This document shows positions 1 to 9,844 of a stretch of 64,000 nt of DNA, one piece after another. Under the pieces are notes generated by a model, which was not told the DNA's origin, ran no database searches, and saw only the letters and a program-made list of their open reading frames with translations. Each line of letters begins with the position of its first letter. The first letter of the stretch is position 1. Made by a program: the position numbers and the translations under genes. Origin of the DNA: Ideonella alba (GTDB lineage Bacteria; Pseudomonadota; Gammaproteobacteria; Burkholderiales; Burkholderiaceae_C); NCBI RefSeq assembly GCF_018069875.1, contig NZ_JAGQDF010000011.1, positions 124,001 through 188,000 of the forward strand. The letters run 5' to 3'.

Positions 1-1
1 C

Positions 2-1231
2 GTCGGCGACAGCGAGAAGCTGCGCACCGGCCTGGAGGCCGTGCAGTCGGCGCTGGAATCGCAGGGCGGCCTGCGCGGCCTGCATGTGCTGCTGCTGGTG
101 GTGTCGCTGGCGGCGATGCTGGCCGGCGGTGTCGGCATCCTGCGCCTGTATGTGCGCGAACAGGCCCAGCGTGCGGTGCAGGCCGAGCAGCAGCGCCTGG
201 CGGCCGAGGAGCAGGAACGCGAGGCCAAGCGTGTCAACGACGCCAACCAGGCGGCGATTCTGCGGCTGATGAACGAGCTGCAGTCGGTGGCCGAGGGCGA
301 CCTGACCCAGCAGGCCACCGTGACCGAGGACATCACCGGCGCGATCGCCGACTCGGTGAACTACACGGTGGAGGAACTGCGCAACCTGGTGGCCCAGGTG
401 CAGGGCACGACCGAGCGGGTGGCGCAGACCACGCAGCAGGTCGAGTCCACCTCGACCGAGCTGCTGGCGGCCTCGTCCGAGCAGCTGCGCGAGATCCGCG
501 AGACCGGCGAGTCGGTGCTGCAGATGGCGGCGCGCATCAACCAGGTGTCGGCCGAGGCGCAGCAGACGGTGGACGTGGCGCGCCAGTCGCTGGAAGCCGC
601 GCTCAACGGCCGCCAGGCGGTGCAGGACACGATCGGCGGCATGAACGCGATCCGCGAGCAGATCCAGGAGACCTCCAAGCGCATCAAGCGGCTGGGCGAG
701 TCCTCGCAGGAGATCGGCGAAATCACCGAGCTGATCTCGGACATCACCGAGCAGACCAACGTGCTGGCGCTCAACGCCGCCATCCAGGCGGCCTCGGCCG
801 GTGAAGCCGGCCGCGGCTTCTCGGTGGTGGCCGAGGAAGTGCAGCGGCTGGCCGAACGCTCGGCCGACGCGACGCGGCAGATCGCGGCGCTGGTGAAGAC
901 GATTCAGACCGACACCCAGGACGCGGTGGCGGCCATGGAACACTCGACGCAGGGCGTGGTGCGCGGGGCCTCGCTGTCCGACGCCGCCGGCTCGGCGCTG
1001 GCCGACATCGACCGCGTGACGCGCGAACTCTCCAGCCTGATCGGCCGCATCTCCGAGCAGGCCCGCCGCGAGGCCGAGAGCGCCAACGTGGTGGCAGTCA
1101 ACATCCAGCACATCTTCGCCGTGACCGAGCAGACCGGCGAGGGCACGCGCTCCACCGCCCAGATGGTGCACGAGCTCTCGCGCAGCGCGCGCGAGCTGCG
1201 CCAGTCGGTCGACCGCTTCAAGATCGCCTGA
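2..1231 (+). CDS. pilJ: Type IV pilus methyl-accepting chemotaxis protein PilJ (C-terminal part)
   Basis: The reading frame is open from base 2, so the true start lies left of the window. What remains is one transmembrane helix ([18 protein letters not shown], about 25 residues in), a HAMP-like linker, and a full methyl-accepting signalling domain whose hairpin tip is near positions 760-830 ([20 protein letters not shown]). The protein is expected to sit in the inner membrane and relay surface or pilus signals to the ChpA/PilL kinase. The gene ends 12 bases before the giant hybrid kinase gene, the usual pil-chp order, which is why I call it PilJ rather than a generic receptor. The sensor half cannot be seen. 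Confidence 0.88.
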   Translation, partial: VGDSEKLRTGLEAVQSALESQGGLRGLHVLLLVVSLAAMLAGGVGILRLYVREQAQRAVQAEQQRLAAEEQEREAKRVNDANQAAILRLMNELQSVAEGDLTQQATVTEDITGAIADSVNYTVEELRNLVAQVQGTTERVAQTTQQVESTSTELLAASSEQLREIRETGESVLQMAARINQVSAEAQQTVDVARQSLEAALNGRQAVQDTIGGMNAIREQIQETSKRIKRLGESSQEIGEITELISDITEQTNVLALNAAIQAASAGEAGRGFSVVAEEVQRLAERSADATRQIAALVKTIQTDTQDAVAAMEHSTQGVVRGASLSDAAGSALADIDRVTRELSSLIGRISEQARREAESANVVAVNIQHIFAVTEQTGEGTRSTAQMVHELSRSARELRQSVDRFKIA

Positions 1232-1243
1232 CGAGCGCGCCGC

Positions 1244-4200
1244 ATGCACGACCCGGCCCTGACCCCGGACACCCCGCCCGCCGACGGCGACCTGACCGCG
1301 CTGGCCTGGGTGCTGGACGAGCTGCGGCGCAGCCTGGACACCACCCACAAGGCGCTGCGCCGGCTGCTGCGCGACCAGGATCTGCGCGGCGGCAGCCAGG
1401 GCGAAGGCCTGGTCGCCACGCCCGCGCTGCAGCAGGCGCGCAGCCTGGTGCACCAGGGCTGCGGCGTGCTGTCGATGATCGGCCAGCCGGTGGCGGCCAC
1501 CTGCCTGTCGGCCAGCGAGCAGCTGCTGCAGCGTCTGGGGGCCGAGGGCTCGGCCTTGCAGGCCGACCAGGTGGCGGCGCTGGAGCGCCTGTCCTTCGCG
1601 CTGCTGGACTACCTGGGGCGGCGGCTCAACGGCCAGGAGGTGTCCTCGCTGGCGCTGTTCCCGGTCTACCGCACGGTCATGGGCATGGCCGGCGCCGAGC
1701 GCATCCATCCCGCCGACTTGTGGCAGGCGCCGGCGGCCGAGTCCCTGGCCGGTCTGGCGGCCGATGCCGCGCCGCTGCTGGCCGACGACCCGCGCGTGGG
1801 TGCCGCGATCGAGGGCTCGCTGCTGCCGGCGATGCGCGGCCAGGTCGACGCCCAGGCCCGGCTGAGCCGCATCTTCGCCGGCATGGCCAGTGGTGCGCCG
1901 GATGCCAGCCACGCGGTGCTGTGGCGCCTGGCCAGCGCCTTCTACGAGGCCCAGGCCTGGCGCCTGCTGAACCCGGACGTGCATGTGCAGCGCCTGGGCT
2001 CGCGCCTGCTGTCGCAGCTGCGGGCCAGTGCCAAGGGCGCCGACATCGTGCCGCAGCGCCTGCTGCAGGACCTGAGTTTCTTCTGTGCCCGTGCGCGCTC
2101 GGGCGGCCCGGAGGCCGCGCCGCGCCTGAACGCGGTGCGCCAGCAGCTGGCCCTGCCGGCGCTGGACCGGGTCGACTACGACGACAGTCCGCTGGGCCGC
2201 TTCGACCCGGCCCTGGTGCCGCAGGCGCGTCGGCGCTTTGCCGCCTTCAAGGACATCTGGGCCGTGGCCGCCTCGGGCGACGACGGCGTGCTGCCCGCCT
2301 GCAGCGAGCAGGTGGCGCTGGTGGCCGAGTCGGTGCGCCAGCTCTACCCGGGCGGTGACGCGCTGGCGCGGGCGCTGGTCGACGCGGTGCAGCACTGCGC
2401 CGGGGCGCAGAAGGCGCCGGGCGCCGAGCTGTCGATGGAAATGGCGACCGCGCTGCTGTGCCTGGATGCCTCGCTCGACGACCTCGGTCAGGCCGACCTG
2501 GGGGGGCGCATCCAACGCCTGTCGCAGCGTCTGCAGGGACTGCTGAGCGGGCAGGGCGCCGAGCCGATCGAGCCCTGGATGGAGGCGCTCTACCGCGAAG
2601 TCTCCGACCGCCAGACCATGGGCAGCGTGGTGCAGGAGCTGCGCGCCGCACTGGCCGAGGTCGAGCAGCAGCTCGACCGCTACCACCGCCACCCGCAGGA
2701 GCGCGAGCTGCTGATCCCGGTGCCGGCCCAGCTGGCCACGATGCGCGGCGTGCTGGGCGTGCTGGGCCTGGGCCCGGCCTCGCAGGCGGTGCAGCGCATG
2801 CGTCAGGACGTTGACCAGTTGCTGGCCGGCGATGACACCGGCGATGCCGCCGCCCGTCTGGCCGACAACCTGGGCGTGATGTCCTTCCTGATCGACCTGC
2901 TGGGCGTGCAGCCCCAGCTGGCGCGCACGCTGTTCCGCTTCGATGCCGACACCGGCCGCTTCAGCGCGGTGATGGGCCGCAGCCATGCCAGCACCGCGCC
3001 GGCCGCAGCGGCCGCCGAGCCGGCGCTGCGCGAACGCGCGCAGGCGCTGGCCGGCGACCTGGATCAGCAGGCGATCAGTCCGGCCGACCTGGCGCATCGC
3101 CTGGAGCTGCTGTCCCACCACGCCGTGGCCGCCGAGGACCCGGCGCTGGCCCAGGCCACCGCCCAGGCCCGCGAGGCGCTGCAGCAGGCCGAGTCGGCCG
3201 AAGCGGCGCGCGCCGACGTGGCCCAGGCCCTGCAGTCGCTGCGCGATGAGGCCCATGCCGCGCCGGTCAGCGCGCCGGCAGCGGCCGCCGTCGACGACGA
3301 CGAGGACATGCGCTCGGTCTTCTTCGAGGAAGCCGACGAGGTGGTGGCGCAGGCCCGCGACGCCCTGCAGGCCCTGGCCCAGCGGCCGGCCGATCTGGAG
3401 GCCATGACCACCGTCCGGCGGGCCTTCCACACCCTCAAGGGCAGCTCGCGCATGGTCCAGCTGCCGGCCTTCGGCGAGGCTGCCTGGGCCTGCGAGCGCC
3501 TCTACAACACCCGGCTGGCCCAGGCCGAAGCGGCGGTCGACGCCGAGCTGCGCCAGTTCACCACCGAGGCGCTGGACACCTTCCGGGACTGGACCGGTGC
3601 GCTGCGCGCGCTGGGCCACGACGGTCCGCACGATGGCCGCGCGCTGATCGCCCGCGCCGACGCGCTGCGCGCTCAGGCGCCGATGGGCCTGGGCGACGAG
3701 CCGGCGCTGGCACCGTCGGCCCCCGAACCCGCCGCCGGGCCGGACCTGGCGCCGCAGACGCTGCCCGAGCCGCCCGCCGAGCCGCTGGCCGAGGTGGCCG
3801 ATCCGGCCCCGGAGACCGGGGCCGTTGAGCTGGCGGCACTGGCTGAGCTGCCGGAAGGCCTGGAGGTGGTGGAGCCCGCGCCGCCGCTGGACGGCTTCGA
3901 TCTGCCCACCGAGCCGATGCCGCTCCCTGAGCTGCCGCCGATGCCCGGTCTGGACCTGGATCTGGACCTGACGCTGGATCTCGACCTCGGCGAGACGGCG
4001 GCGGCTGCATCGGCACCGCCCGCGGCCGAGCCGGAACCTGAGGTCACCGCGGCAGCCCCCGAGGCCGCCGCCGCGCCTGAGGCCGCACCGGTCGATTTCG
4101 AGCTGGACCTGGACGCCCTGGACGGCAGCCCCGCGCCGGCCCCGTCGGCGCCGGTGCTGACCCTGGTGCACGATGCCAGCCGCAGCGGCCCCGCCCCGGC

Positions 4201-7200
4201 CCCCGAACCCGACCCCGATGCCTTCAAGCAGGTTGGCGCGCTGCGCGTGCCGATCGCGCTGTTCAACATCTACCTCAACGAGGCCGACGAGCAGTCGCGC
4301 CGCCTGTCCACCGACCTGGCCGAGTGGCAGCACGAGCTCGAGCGGCCGGTCAGCGACACCGCGGTGGCCCTGGCGCACTCGCTGGCCGGCAATTCAGCCA
4401 CGGTCGGCTACCACGAGCTGTCGGCGCTGGCACGCCGCCTGGAACACCAGCTGGAGCATGCGCAGCAGCGCGGCCAGGGCCACCCGGCCGAGGCGCTGCT
4501 GTTCCTGGATGTGGCCGAGGAGATCCGCCGCCTGCTGCACCAGTTCGCCGCGGGCTTCCTGAAGCCGGTGCCGGCTGAACTGCTGGCCCGGCTGGACGCC
4601 CATGAGCAGCAGGCGGGCGCCCAGCGCCTGCACCCCGAGCCCGAAGCGCATGACGCCGCACCCAGCGCCGCGATCGGCTTCGAGGACACCGCGCTGGGCA
4701 CGGTCCAGTACACCCCGCTGACCCCGACCCGGCCGGCGGAGCCACCGTCCCCGCCGGCCGCAGCGTCCAGTCTGGCCCACGCCCCGGCGCTGTCGGTGTC
4801 GGATGTCGACGCGGTGGACGCGCTGGACGAGGAGCTGTTCGAGATCTTCGTCGACGAGGCCCGCGAGCTGTTGCCGCGCCTGGCCGAGCAGGTCCGGCAG
4901 TGGGACGCCGAACCCCACGAGCCCGGCCGCGGCATCGCCGCGATGCGCTCGCTGCACACCCTGAAGGGCGGCGCCCGGCTGGCCGGCGCGATGCGGCTGG
5001 GCGAGATGGCCCACCGCCTGGAAACCGCGGTCGAGCCGCTGACCGCGCGCGGCGCGCCCGATGCCGCCGCCTTTGCCCAGCTGCACGCCAGCGTCGACGC
5101 CCTGGCCGAGGAGCTGCAGCGCCTGCTGGACCGTCCGGCCGTCGACACCGCCAGCCGGCCGATGGCGCTGGACGAGGCCGCCAGCCGGCCGATGCCGCTG
5201 GAGCCGGTGGCGGCCCCGGCGCCCCAGGTGTCCGAGCAGCCGCCCGAGACCCTTCAGCCGGTCGCCCAGGCGGAGCCTGCCGAGCCCGCGGCCCCTGCGA
5301 CCAGCGCGCTGGCTGCCCCGCCCGTGGCCACGCAGGCCCCCGTCTGGGGCGAGGACCAGCCCCGCATCGATTGGAGCGCCTTTGCCCAGCCGGTCGATCC
5401 CCCGGCCTGGGCCGTGCTGGCCGATGCGGCGCCGGCCGGCCAGGCCCAGGTGCGGGTGCGCGCCGGCCTGCTGGATCGGCTGGTCAGCCATGCCGGCGAG
5501 GTGGGCACCGCGCGGGCGCGCATCGACGCCGAGGTCGGCCAGATGCGCGGCCAGCTGCGCGAGCTGACCGACAACCTCGAGCGCCTGCGCCGCCAGCTGC
5601 GCGACCTCGACCTGCAGGCCGAAACCCAGATGACCTCCCGCATGGAGGCCGCGCGGCAGTCCAACCAGGCCTTCGACCCGCTGGAGATGGACCGCTTCAC
5701 CCGCGTGCAGGAACTGACCCGCATGCTGACCGAGTCGGTCGGCGACGTGGGCACGGTGCAGCGCGGCCTGCAGCAGTCGCTGCAGACGGCCGAGGACCAG
5801 CTGGCCGCGCAGTCGCGCATGACGCGCGAGCTGCAGGACGACCTGCTGCGCGCCCGCATGGTGGAGTTCGACACCGTTTCCGACCGCCTCTACCGCGTGG
5901 TGCGCCAGGCGGCCAAGGAGACGGGCAAGCAGGTCCGGCTGGACCTGTCGGGCGGCAGCGCCGAACTGGACCGCAGCGTGCTGGACCGCATGACGCCAGC
6001 CTTCGAGCACCTGCTGCGCAATGCCGTGGTCCACGGCATCGAGCCGCCGGGTCTGCGCGAGGCCACCGGCAAATCGGCCACCGGCGCGATCGAGGTGGCG
6101 GTCCGCCCCTCGGGCAACGAGGTGCGCATCGAGGTGCGCGACGACGGCGCCGGCCTGGATCTGGCCCGCATCGCCGAGCGCGCCCGCGCCGCCGGCCTGC
6201 TGGGCGCCGAGGACCGGCCCACCGAGACCGAGCTGGCGCAGCTGATCTTCCGCCCCGGCTTCACCACCGCCGACGAGGTGACCGAGCTGGCCGGCCGCGG
6301 CATCGGCATGGACGTGGTGCGCTCCGAGGTGACCGCCATGGGCGGCCGCGTCGAGACCTCGTCGGCCACCGGCCAGGGCACCTCGTTCCGGCTGATCCTG
6401 CCGCTGACCACCGCCGTCACCCAGGTGGTGCCGCTGGACGTGGGCGGCCAGGTGGTGGCGGTGCCGTCGATCCTGGTCGAGCAGGTGCGGCGCATCACCC
6501 CGGCCGAACTGGAGGCCGCCTACACCAGCGGCGTGCTGGCCCACAACGGCCGCGATCTGCCCTTCTTCTGGCTGGGCGGGCTGCTGCAGCTGGCCGAGCG
6601 CGGCCAGGTCGAGGGCCGCACCGCCCAGGTGCTGGTGATCCGCTCGGCGGCGCAGCGGGTGGTGGTGCATGTGCGCGAGGTGCAGGGCAACCAGGAAGTG
6701 GTGGTCAAGAACCTTGGCCCGCAGCTGGCGCGCCTGCCGGGCCTGGCCGGCATGTCGCTGCTGCCCAACGGCCAGACGGTGCTGATCTACAACCCGGTGG
6801 CACTGGCCGCGGTCTACGGCGAACAGGCCCGCGCCCGCCTGACCCAGGCCAGCACCGCGGTGCCGCAGCACAGCCCGGTGGCCGACGCCCAGACCGAACC
6901 CTCGGCGCCGCTGGTGTTGGTGGTCGACGATTCACTGACCGTGCGGCGGGTCACCCAGCGCCTGCTGTTGCGCGAAGGCTACCGCGTGGCGCTGGCCCGC
7001 GACGGCCTGGAGGCGCTGGAAATGCTGGCCGCCGAGCGCCCGGCGCTGATGCTCAGCGACATCGAAATGCCGCGCATGGACGGCTTCGACCTGGTGCGCA
7101 ACGTGCGCGGCGAGCCGCGCTGGGCCGACCTGCCGGTGATCATGATCACCTCGCGCATCGCCCAGAAACACCGGGATCATGCACGTGAATTGGGCGTGGA

Positions 7201-7276
7201 CCATTATCTCGGCAAGCCTTACGATGAGGACACGCTGCTGGCGCTGGTGCGCCAGTCCGTGCTGGCGCCTGCCTGA
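1244..7276 (+). CDS. chpA: Hybrid chemotaxis kinase ChpA/PilL (multi-Hpt, CheA core, CheW, receiver)
   Basis: This 2010-residue CheA-type hybrid kinase is expected to control type IV pilus extension and twitching. The first ~650 residues are PilL-type helical modules. Hpt motifs follow at H729 (HTLKGSSRM), H1045 (HSLAGNSATV, where the usual Lys is Ala, so degenerate) and H1238 (HTLKGGARL). Between them lie long Pro/Ala/Glu linkers (about 830-990 and 1290-1390). The dimerisation and ATPase core follows with the N-box around N1593 (LLRNAVVHGIE), then a CheW-like domain (~1735-1870), then a C-terminal receiver with phospho-acceptor D1939 (LSDIEMPRMDG). Its length and domain order fit ChpA/PilL, though the number of Hpt copies varies within the family. 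It follows pilJ and is probably co-transcribed with it. Confidence 0.93.
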   Translation: MHDPALTPDTPPADGDLTALAWVLDELRRSLDTTHKALRRLLRDQDLRGGSQGEGLVATPALQQARSLVHQGCGVLSMIGQPVAATCLSASEQLLQRLGAEGSALQADQVAALERLSFALLDYLGRRLNGQEVSSLALFPVYRTVMGMAGAERIHPADLWQAPAAESLAGLAADAAPLLADDPRVGAAIEGSLLPAMRGQVDAQARLSRIFAGMASGAPDASHAVLWRLASAFYEAQAWRLLNPDVHVQRLGSRLLSQLRASAKGADIVPQRLLQDLSFFCARARSGGPEAAPRLNAVRQQLALPALDRVDYDDSPLGRFDPALVPQARRRFAAFKDIWAVAASGDDGVLPACSEQVALVAESVRQLYPGGDALARALVDAVQHCAGAQKAPGAELSMEMATALLCLDASLDDLGQADLGGRIQRLSQRLQGLLSGQGAEPIEPWMEALYREVSDRQTMGSVVQELRAALAEVEQQLDRYHRHPQERELLIPVPAQLATMRGVLGVLGLGPASQAVQRMRQDVDQLLAGDDTGDAAARLADNLGVMSFLIDLLGVQPQLARTLFRFDADTGRFSAVMGRSHASTAPAAAAAEPALRERAQALAGDLDQQAISPADLAHRLELLSHHAVAAEDPALAQATAQAREALQQAESAEAARADVAQALQSLRDEAHAAPVSAPAAAAVDDDEDMRSVFFEEADEVVAQARDALQALAQRPADLEAMTTVRRAFHTLKGSSRMVQLPAFGEAAWACERLYNTRLAQAEAAVDAELRQFTTEALDTFRDWTGALRALGHDGPHDGRALIARADALRAQAPMGLGDEPALAPSAPEPAAGPDLAPQTLPEPPAEPLAEVADPAPETGAVELAALAELPEGLEVVEPAPPLDGFDLPTEPMPLPELPPMPGLDLDLDLTLDLDLGETAAAASAPPAAEPEPEVTAAAPEAAAAPEAAPVDFELDLDALDGSPAPAPSAPVLTLVHDASRSGPAPAPEPDPDAFKQVGALRVPIALFNIYLNEADEQSRRLSTDLAEWQHELERPVSDTAVALAHSLAGNSATVGYHELSALARRLEHQLEHAQQRGQGHPAEALLFLDVAEEIRRLLHQFAAGFLKPVPAELLARLDAHEQQAGAQRLHPEPEAHDAAPSAAIGFEDTALGTVQYTPLTPTRPAEPPSPPAAASSLAHAPALSVSDVDAVDALDEELFEIFVDEARELLPRLAEQVRQWDAEPHEPGRGIAAMRSLHTLKGGARLAGAMRLGEMAHRLETAVEPLTARGAPDAAAFAQLHASVDALAEELQRLLDRPAVDTASRPMALDEAASRPMPLEPVAAPAPQVSEQPPETLQPVAQAEPAEPAAPATSALAAPPVATQAPVWGEDQPRIDWSAFAQPVDPPAWAVLADAAPAGQAQVRVRAGLLDRLVSHAGEVGTARARIDAEVGQMRGQLRELTDNLERLRRQLRDLDLQAETQMTSRMEAARQSNQAFDPLEMDRFTRVQELTRMLTESVGDVGTVQRGLQQSLQTAEDQLAAQSRMTRELQDDLLRARMVEFDTVSDRLYRVVRQAAKETGKQVRLDLSGGSAELDRSVLDRMTPAFEHLLRNAVVHGIEPPGLREATGKSATGAIEVAVRPSGNEVRIEVRDDGAGLDLARIAERARAAGLLGAEDRPTETELAQLIFRPGFTTADEVTELAGRGIGMDVVRSEVTAMGGRVETSSATGQGTSFRLILPLTTAVTQVVPLDVGGQVVAVPSILVEQVRRITPAELEAAYTSGVLAHNGRDLPFFWLGGLLQLAERGQVEGRTAQVLVIRSAAQRVVVHVREVQGNQEVVVKNLGPQLARLPGLAGMSLLPNGQTVLIYNPVALAAVYGEQARARLTQASTAVPQHSPVADAQTEPSAPLVLVVDDSLTVRRVTQRLLLREGYRVALARDGLEALEMLAAERPALMLSDIEMPRMDGFDLVRNVRGEPRWADLPVIMITSRIAQKHRDHARELGVDHYLGKPYDEDTLLALVRQSVLAPA

Positions 7277-7282
7277 ACGCCC

Positions 7283-8299
7283 ATGTCCGGCCTGATCGAG
7301 CAACTCACCCAGCTGACTGCGCTGCGCAACCGCGAGGAGATGGACCTGTGCCTGGCGCAGGCCATCCGCCTGCGGCTGGCGGCCGACGAGGTGCGCATCG
7401 CCCGCCTGCTGGGCGACGCGGGCGACGAGCGCTGGCTGGTGGGCGCCCAGGTCGGGCCGGCCGAACAGGCCAGTTGCGCCGATCCGTCCTGGGTCGAACT
7501 GCTCGACCTGCCGCCTCTGGACCAGCACCCCGACTGGCGTGACTGCATGCGCGCCCCCGAGCCGCCGGCACCCACACCCGGCGTGACGCTGCTGCCGCTG
7601 CGTGGCAGTGCCGGGGTGCTGGGCGTGGTTGAGGCGCGCACGGCAGTGGCGCCGGACGAGGCCGCGCTGGCCGATGTGCGCGGCCTGCTGGACATCTACC
7701 GCAACCTGGTCAGCCTGCTCGACTACACCGAGTGCGACACCCTGACCGGCCTGCTCAACCGCAAGAGCTTCGACGACACCTTCTACCGGGCTTCGGCGCT
7801 GCCCCTGAGCCAGATGGGCGACGAGCCCGAGCGGCGCGTGGTGCGTGAGCAGCGCTACTGGCTGGGCGTGGTCGACATCGACCACTTCAAGCAGGTCAAC
7901 GACCAGCACGGCCACCTGATCGGCGACGAGGTGCTGCTGCTGCTGTCGCGGGTGATGCGCCAGAGCTTTCGCGCGCTGGACAAGCTCTACCGCTTCGGCG
8001 GCGAGGAATTCGTGGTGCTGCTGCGCTGCCCGGGCGAGGACGAAGCCATGGCCGCGCTGCAGCGTTTTCGCGCCCAGGTCGAGGCCTTCGTCTTCCCGCG
8101 GGTGCAGCACGTCACGGTCAGCGTGGGCTACACCGATGTGCGCTCCGGCGACACGCCCCCGGCGGCGGTCGAGCGCGCCGACATGGCGGTCTACTACGCC
8201 AAGCGCCACGGCCGCAACCAGGTCCGCTCGCACGCCGCGCTGGTGCGCGAAGGCGAGCTCAGCGACCTGGTGCAGACCAGCGACGTCGAGTTCTTCTGA
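7283..8299 (+). CDS. GGDEF-domain diguanylate cyclase
   Basis: This 338-residue protein has a GAF-like N-terminal half (about 1-150) and a complete GGDEF domain. The active-site loop reads GGEEF at residues 239-243, and the metal/substrate motif VVDIDHFKQVNDQHGH precedes it, so synthesis of cyclic di-GMP from two GTP is likely. No transmembrane helix is visible, so it should be cytosolic. The start is only 6 bases after the chpA stop, so the gene probably belongs to the pil-chp transcript and links twitching signalling to c-di-GMP. Its stop codon directly abuts the stop codon of the converging photolyase gene. Confidence 0.9.
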   Translation: MSGLIEQLTQLTALRNREEMDLCLAQAIRLRLAADEVRIARLLGDAGDERWLVGAQVGPAEQASCADPSWVELLDLPPLDQHPDWRDCMRAPEPPAPTPGVTLLPLRGSAGVLGVVEARTAVAPDEAALADVRGLLDIYRNLVSLLDYTECDTLTGLLNRKSFDDTFYRASALPLSQMGDEPERRVVREQRYWLGVVDIDHFKQVNDQHGHLIGDEVLLLLSRVMRQSFRALDKLYRFGGEEFVVLLRCPGEDEAMAALQRFRAQVEAFVFPRVQHVTVSVGYTDVRSGDTPPAAVERADMAVYYAKRHGRNQVRSHAALVREGELSDLVQTSDVEFF

Positions 8300-9784
8300 T
8301 CAGGTCTTGGCGGCGCGCGCCACCGCGAAGCGCGCCAGCGTGCGCTGCCGGGCCTCGTCGTGGTTCACCACCGGCTCCGGGTAATCCACCCCCAGGCGCA
8401 GGCCGGCCTCGGCCAGCTCCAGCGGCTTGGCCAGCCAGGGCGCATGGATGGACTTGGCCGGCAGGCCGGCCAGTTGCGGCAGGTAGCGGCGGATGAACTT
8501 GCCCTCGGGGTCGAACTTCTCGCTCTGGCTGACCGGGTTGAAGATGCGGAAGTAGGGCTGGGCGTCGCAGCCGGTGCTGGCTGCCCACTGCCAGCCGCCG
8601 TTGTTGGCGGCCAGGTCGAAATCGTTCAGGTGCAGCGCAAACCAGGCCTCGCCGCGCCGCCAGTCGATCCCCAGGTCCTTGGTCAGGAAGCTGGCGGTGA
8701 CCATGCGCAGCCGGTTGTGCATGTAGCCGGTGCGGGCCAGTTGCAGCATCGCGGCATCCACCAGCGGGTAGCCGGTGCGGCCCTCGCACCAGGCGGCGAA
8801 CAGCGCGTCGGCATGCTTGCCGTGCTCCCAATGGATGGCGTCGTACTCGGGCTTGAAGGCGTGGCCCACCACCCGCGGGTGGTGGTGCAGGATCTGGTGG
8901 TAGAAGTCGCGCCAGACCAGCTCGGACAGCCAGACCTCGGCGCCGCGCGAGCCGCCCTGCATCCGGTGCCAGGCCTCGCGCGCCAGCCGCCGCACCGACA
9001 GCGTGCCGAAGCGCAGGTGGGTGCTCAGGTAGCTCGGGCCCTTGACGGCCGGGAAGTCGCGCGCCCGGTCGTAGCGGTCGATGCGGCCCAGGAAGTCGGC
9101 CAGCAGCTCGGCGCCGCCGGCGCTGCCGGCGGGCAGGTGCGGCTCATCGGCGGGCGGCGGCTCGAAGCCGATCTCGGCCAGCGTGGGCACGCCGGGCTCG
9201 CCCAGCGCATCGGGCCAGGGCGCCAGCGCCCCCGCGTGGTGGGCGACCGGCCAGGCCTTGAGGTAGAAGTCGGTGAGCTGGCGCAGCCAGGCGTTCTTGT
9301 AGGGCGTGAACACGCTGTAGGCGGTGCCGCTGCCGGTCAGCACCTCGCTGCGCTCGAAGACCACGTGGTCCTTCATCGTGTGCAGCACCACGCCCAGGTC
9401 GGCCAGGCGCCCGCGCACCGCGGCGTCGCGGGCCAGTGCGTCGGGCTCATCGTCGTGGCTGGCATAGACCGCCTGCACGCCCAGTTGGCTGGCCAACTGC
9501 GGGATCTGTGCGCGCGCGTCGCCGTGCCGCACGATCAGGTGCACCCGCTCCACGCCGTGGCTTCGGCCCAGCGCCTGCAACTGGCTGTCCAGGTCGACCA
9601 GGCTGGCGCGGATGAAGGCCACGCGGCGGTCGCGCCGGGGCAGGGCGTCGAGGATGGCGGTGTCGAAGACGAACACGCCATGCACCTGCCGCGCCGAGCG
9701 GCAGGCGGCGTAGAGGGCGGCGTGGTCCTCGGCGCGCAGGTCGCGTCGGAACCAGACCAGCGCATGGTCCAGGGCCTTGTGCAT
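8300..9784 (-). CDS. phrB: Deoxyribodipyrimidine photolyase
   Basis: This 494-residue class I cyclobutane pyrimidine dimer photolyase repairs UV damage using FAD and blue light. The antenna domain begins at once (ALVWFRRDLR near residue 9). The FAD-binding C-terminal domain carries the family signature GCDAQPYFRIFNPVSQ, preceded by WASTG. I chose the ATG at 9784 (MHKALDHALVWFRR). The reading frame stays open further upstream, but that part overlaps the divergent yqgE gene and has no photolyase similarity. It converges on the GGDEF gene with no spacer (stops at 8299/8300). Confidence 0.93.
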   Translation of the reverse strand: MHKALDHALVWFRRDLRAEDHAALYAACRSARQVHGVFVFDTAILDALPRRDRRVAFIRASLVDLDSQLQALGRSHGVERVHLIVRHGDARAQIPQLASQLGVQAVYASHDDEPDALARDAAVRGRLADLGVVLHTMKDHVVFERSEVLTGSGTAYSVFTPYKNAWLRQLTDFYLKAWPVAHHAGALAPWPDALGEPGVPTLAEIGFEPPPADEPHLPAGSAGGAELLADFLGRIDRYDRARDFPAVKGPSYLSTHLRFGTLSVRRLAREAWHRMQGGSRGAEVWLSELVWRDFYHQILHHHPRVVGHAFKPEYDAIHWEHGKHADALFAAWCEGRTGYPLVDAAMLQLARTGYMHNRLRMVTASFLTKDLGIDWRRGEAWFALHLNDFDLAANNGGWQWAASTGCDAQPYFRIFNPVSQSEKFDPEGKFIRRYLPQLAGLPAKSIHAPWLAKPLELAEAGLRLGVDYPEPVVNHDEARQRTLARFAVARAAKT

Positions 9785-9831
9785 CGGCCGAGTGTCGCCC
9801 GGATCGGCCAGCCCTGGCAGGCGGGGTGAAA

Positions 9832-9837
9832 TAGAAT
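9832..9837 (+). promoter_or_regulatory. Candidate -10 box (TAGAAT) of yqgE, leaderless arrangement
   Basis: A TAGAAT hexamer ends 7 bases before the ATG at 9845, so transcription would start at or next to the start codon. No convincing -35 hexamer is seen at 16-18 bases upstream. The same spacing recurs upstream of comF, trmL and the ubiH-like gene. Confidence 0.45.
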
Positions 9838-9844
9838 CGTGGGC

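Noticed and set aside
4394-6871. Long minus-strand open frame inside chpA (825 codons), and similar long antisense frames at 14843-16960, 19647-21923 and 60202-62364
   Set aside because: They lie fully opposite strong, motif-bearing genes. Their translations are His/Gly/Ala/Arg-rich without any domain, the usual shadow effect of very high third-position GC.
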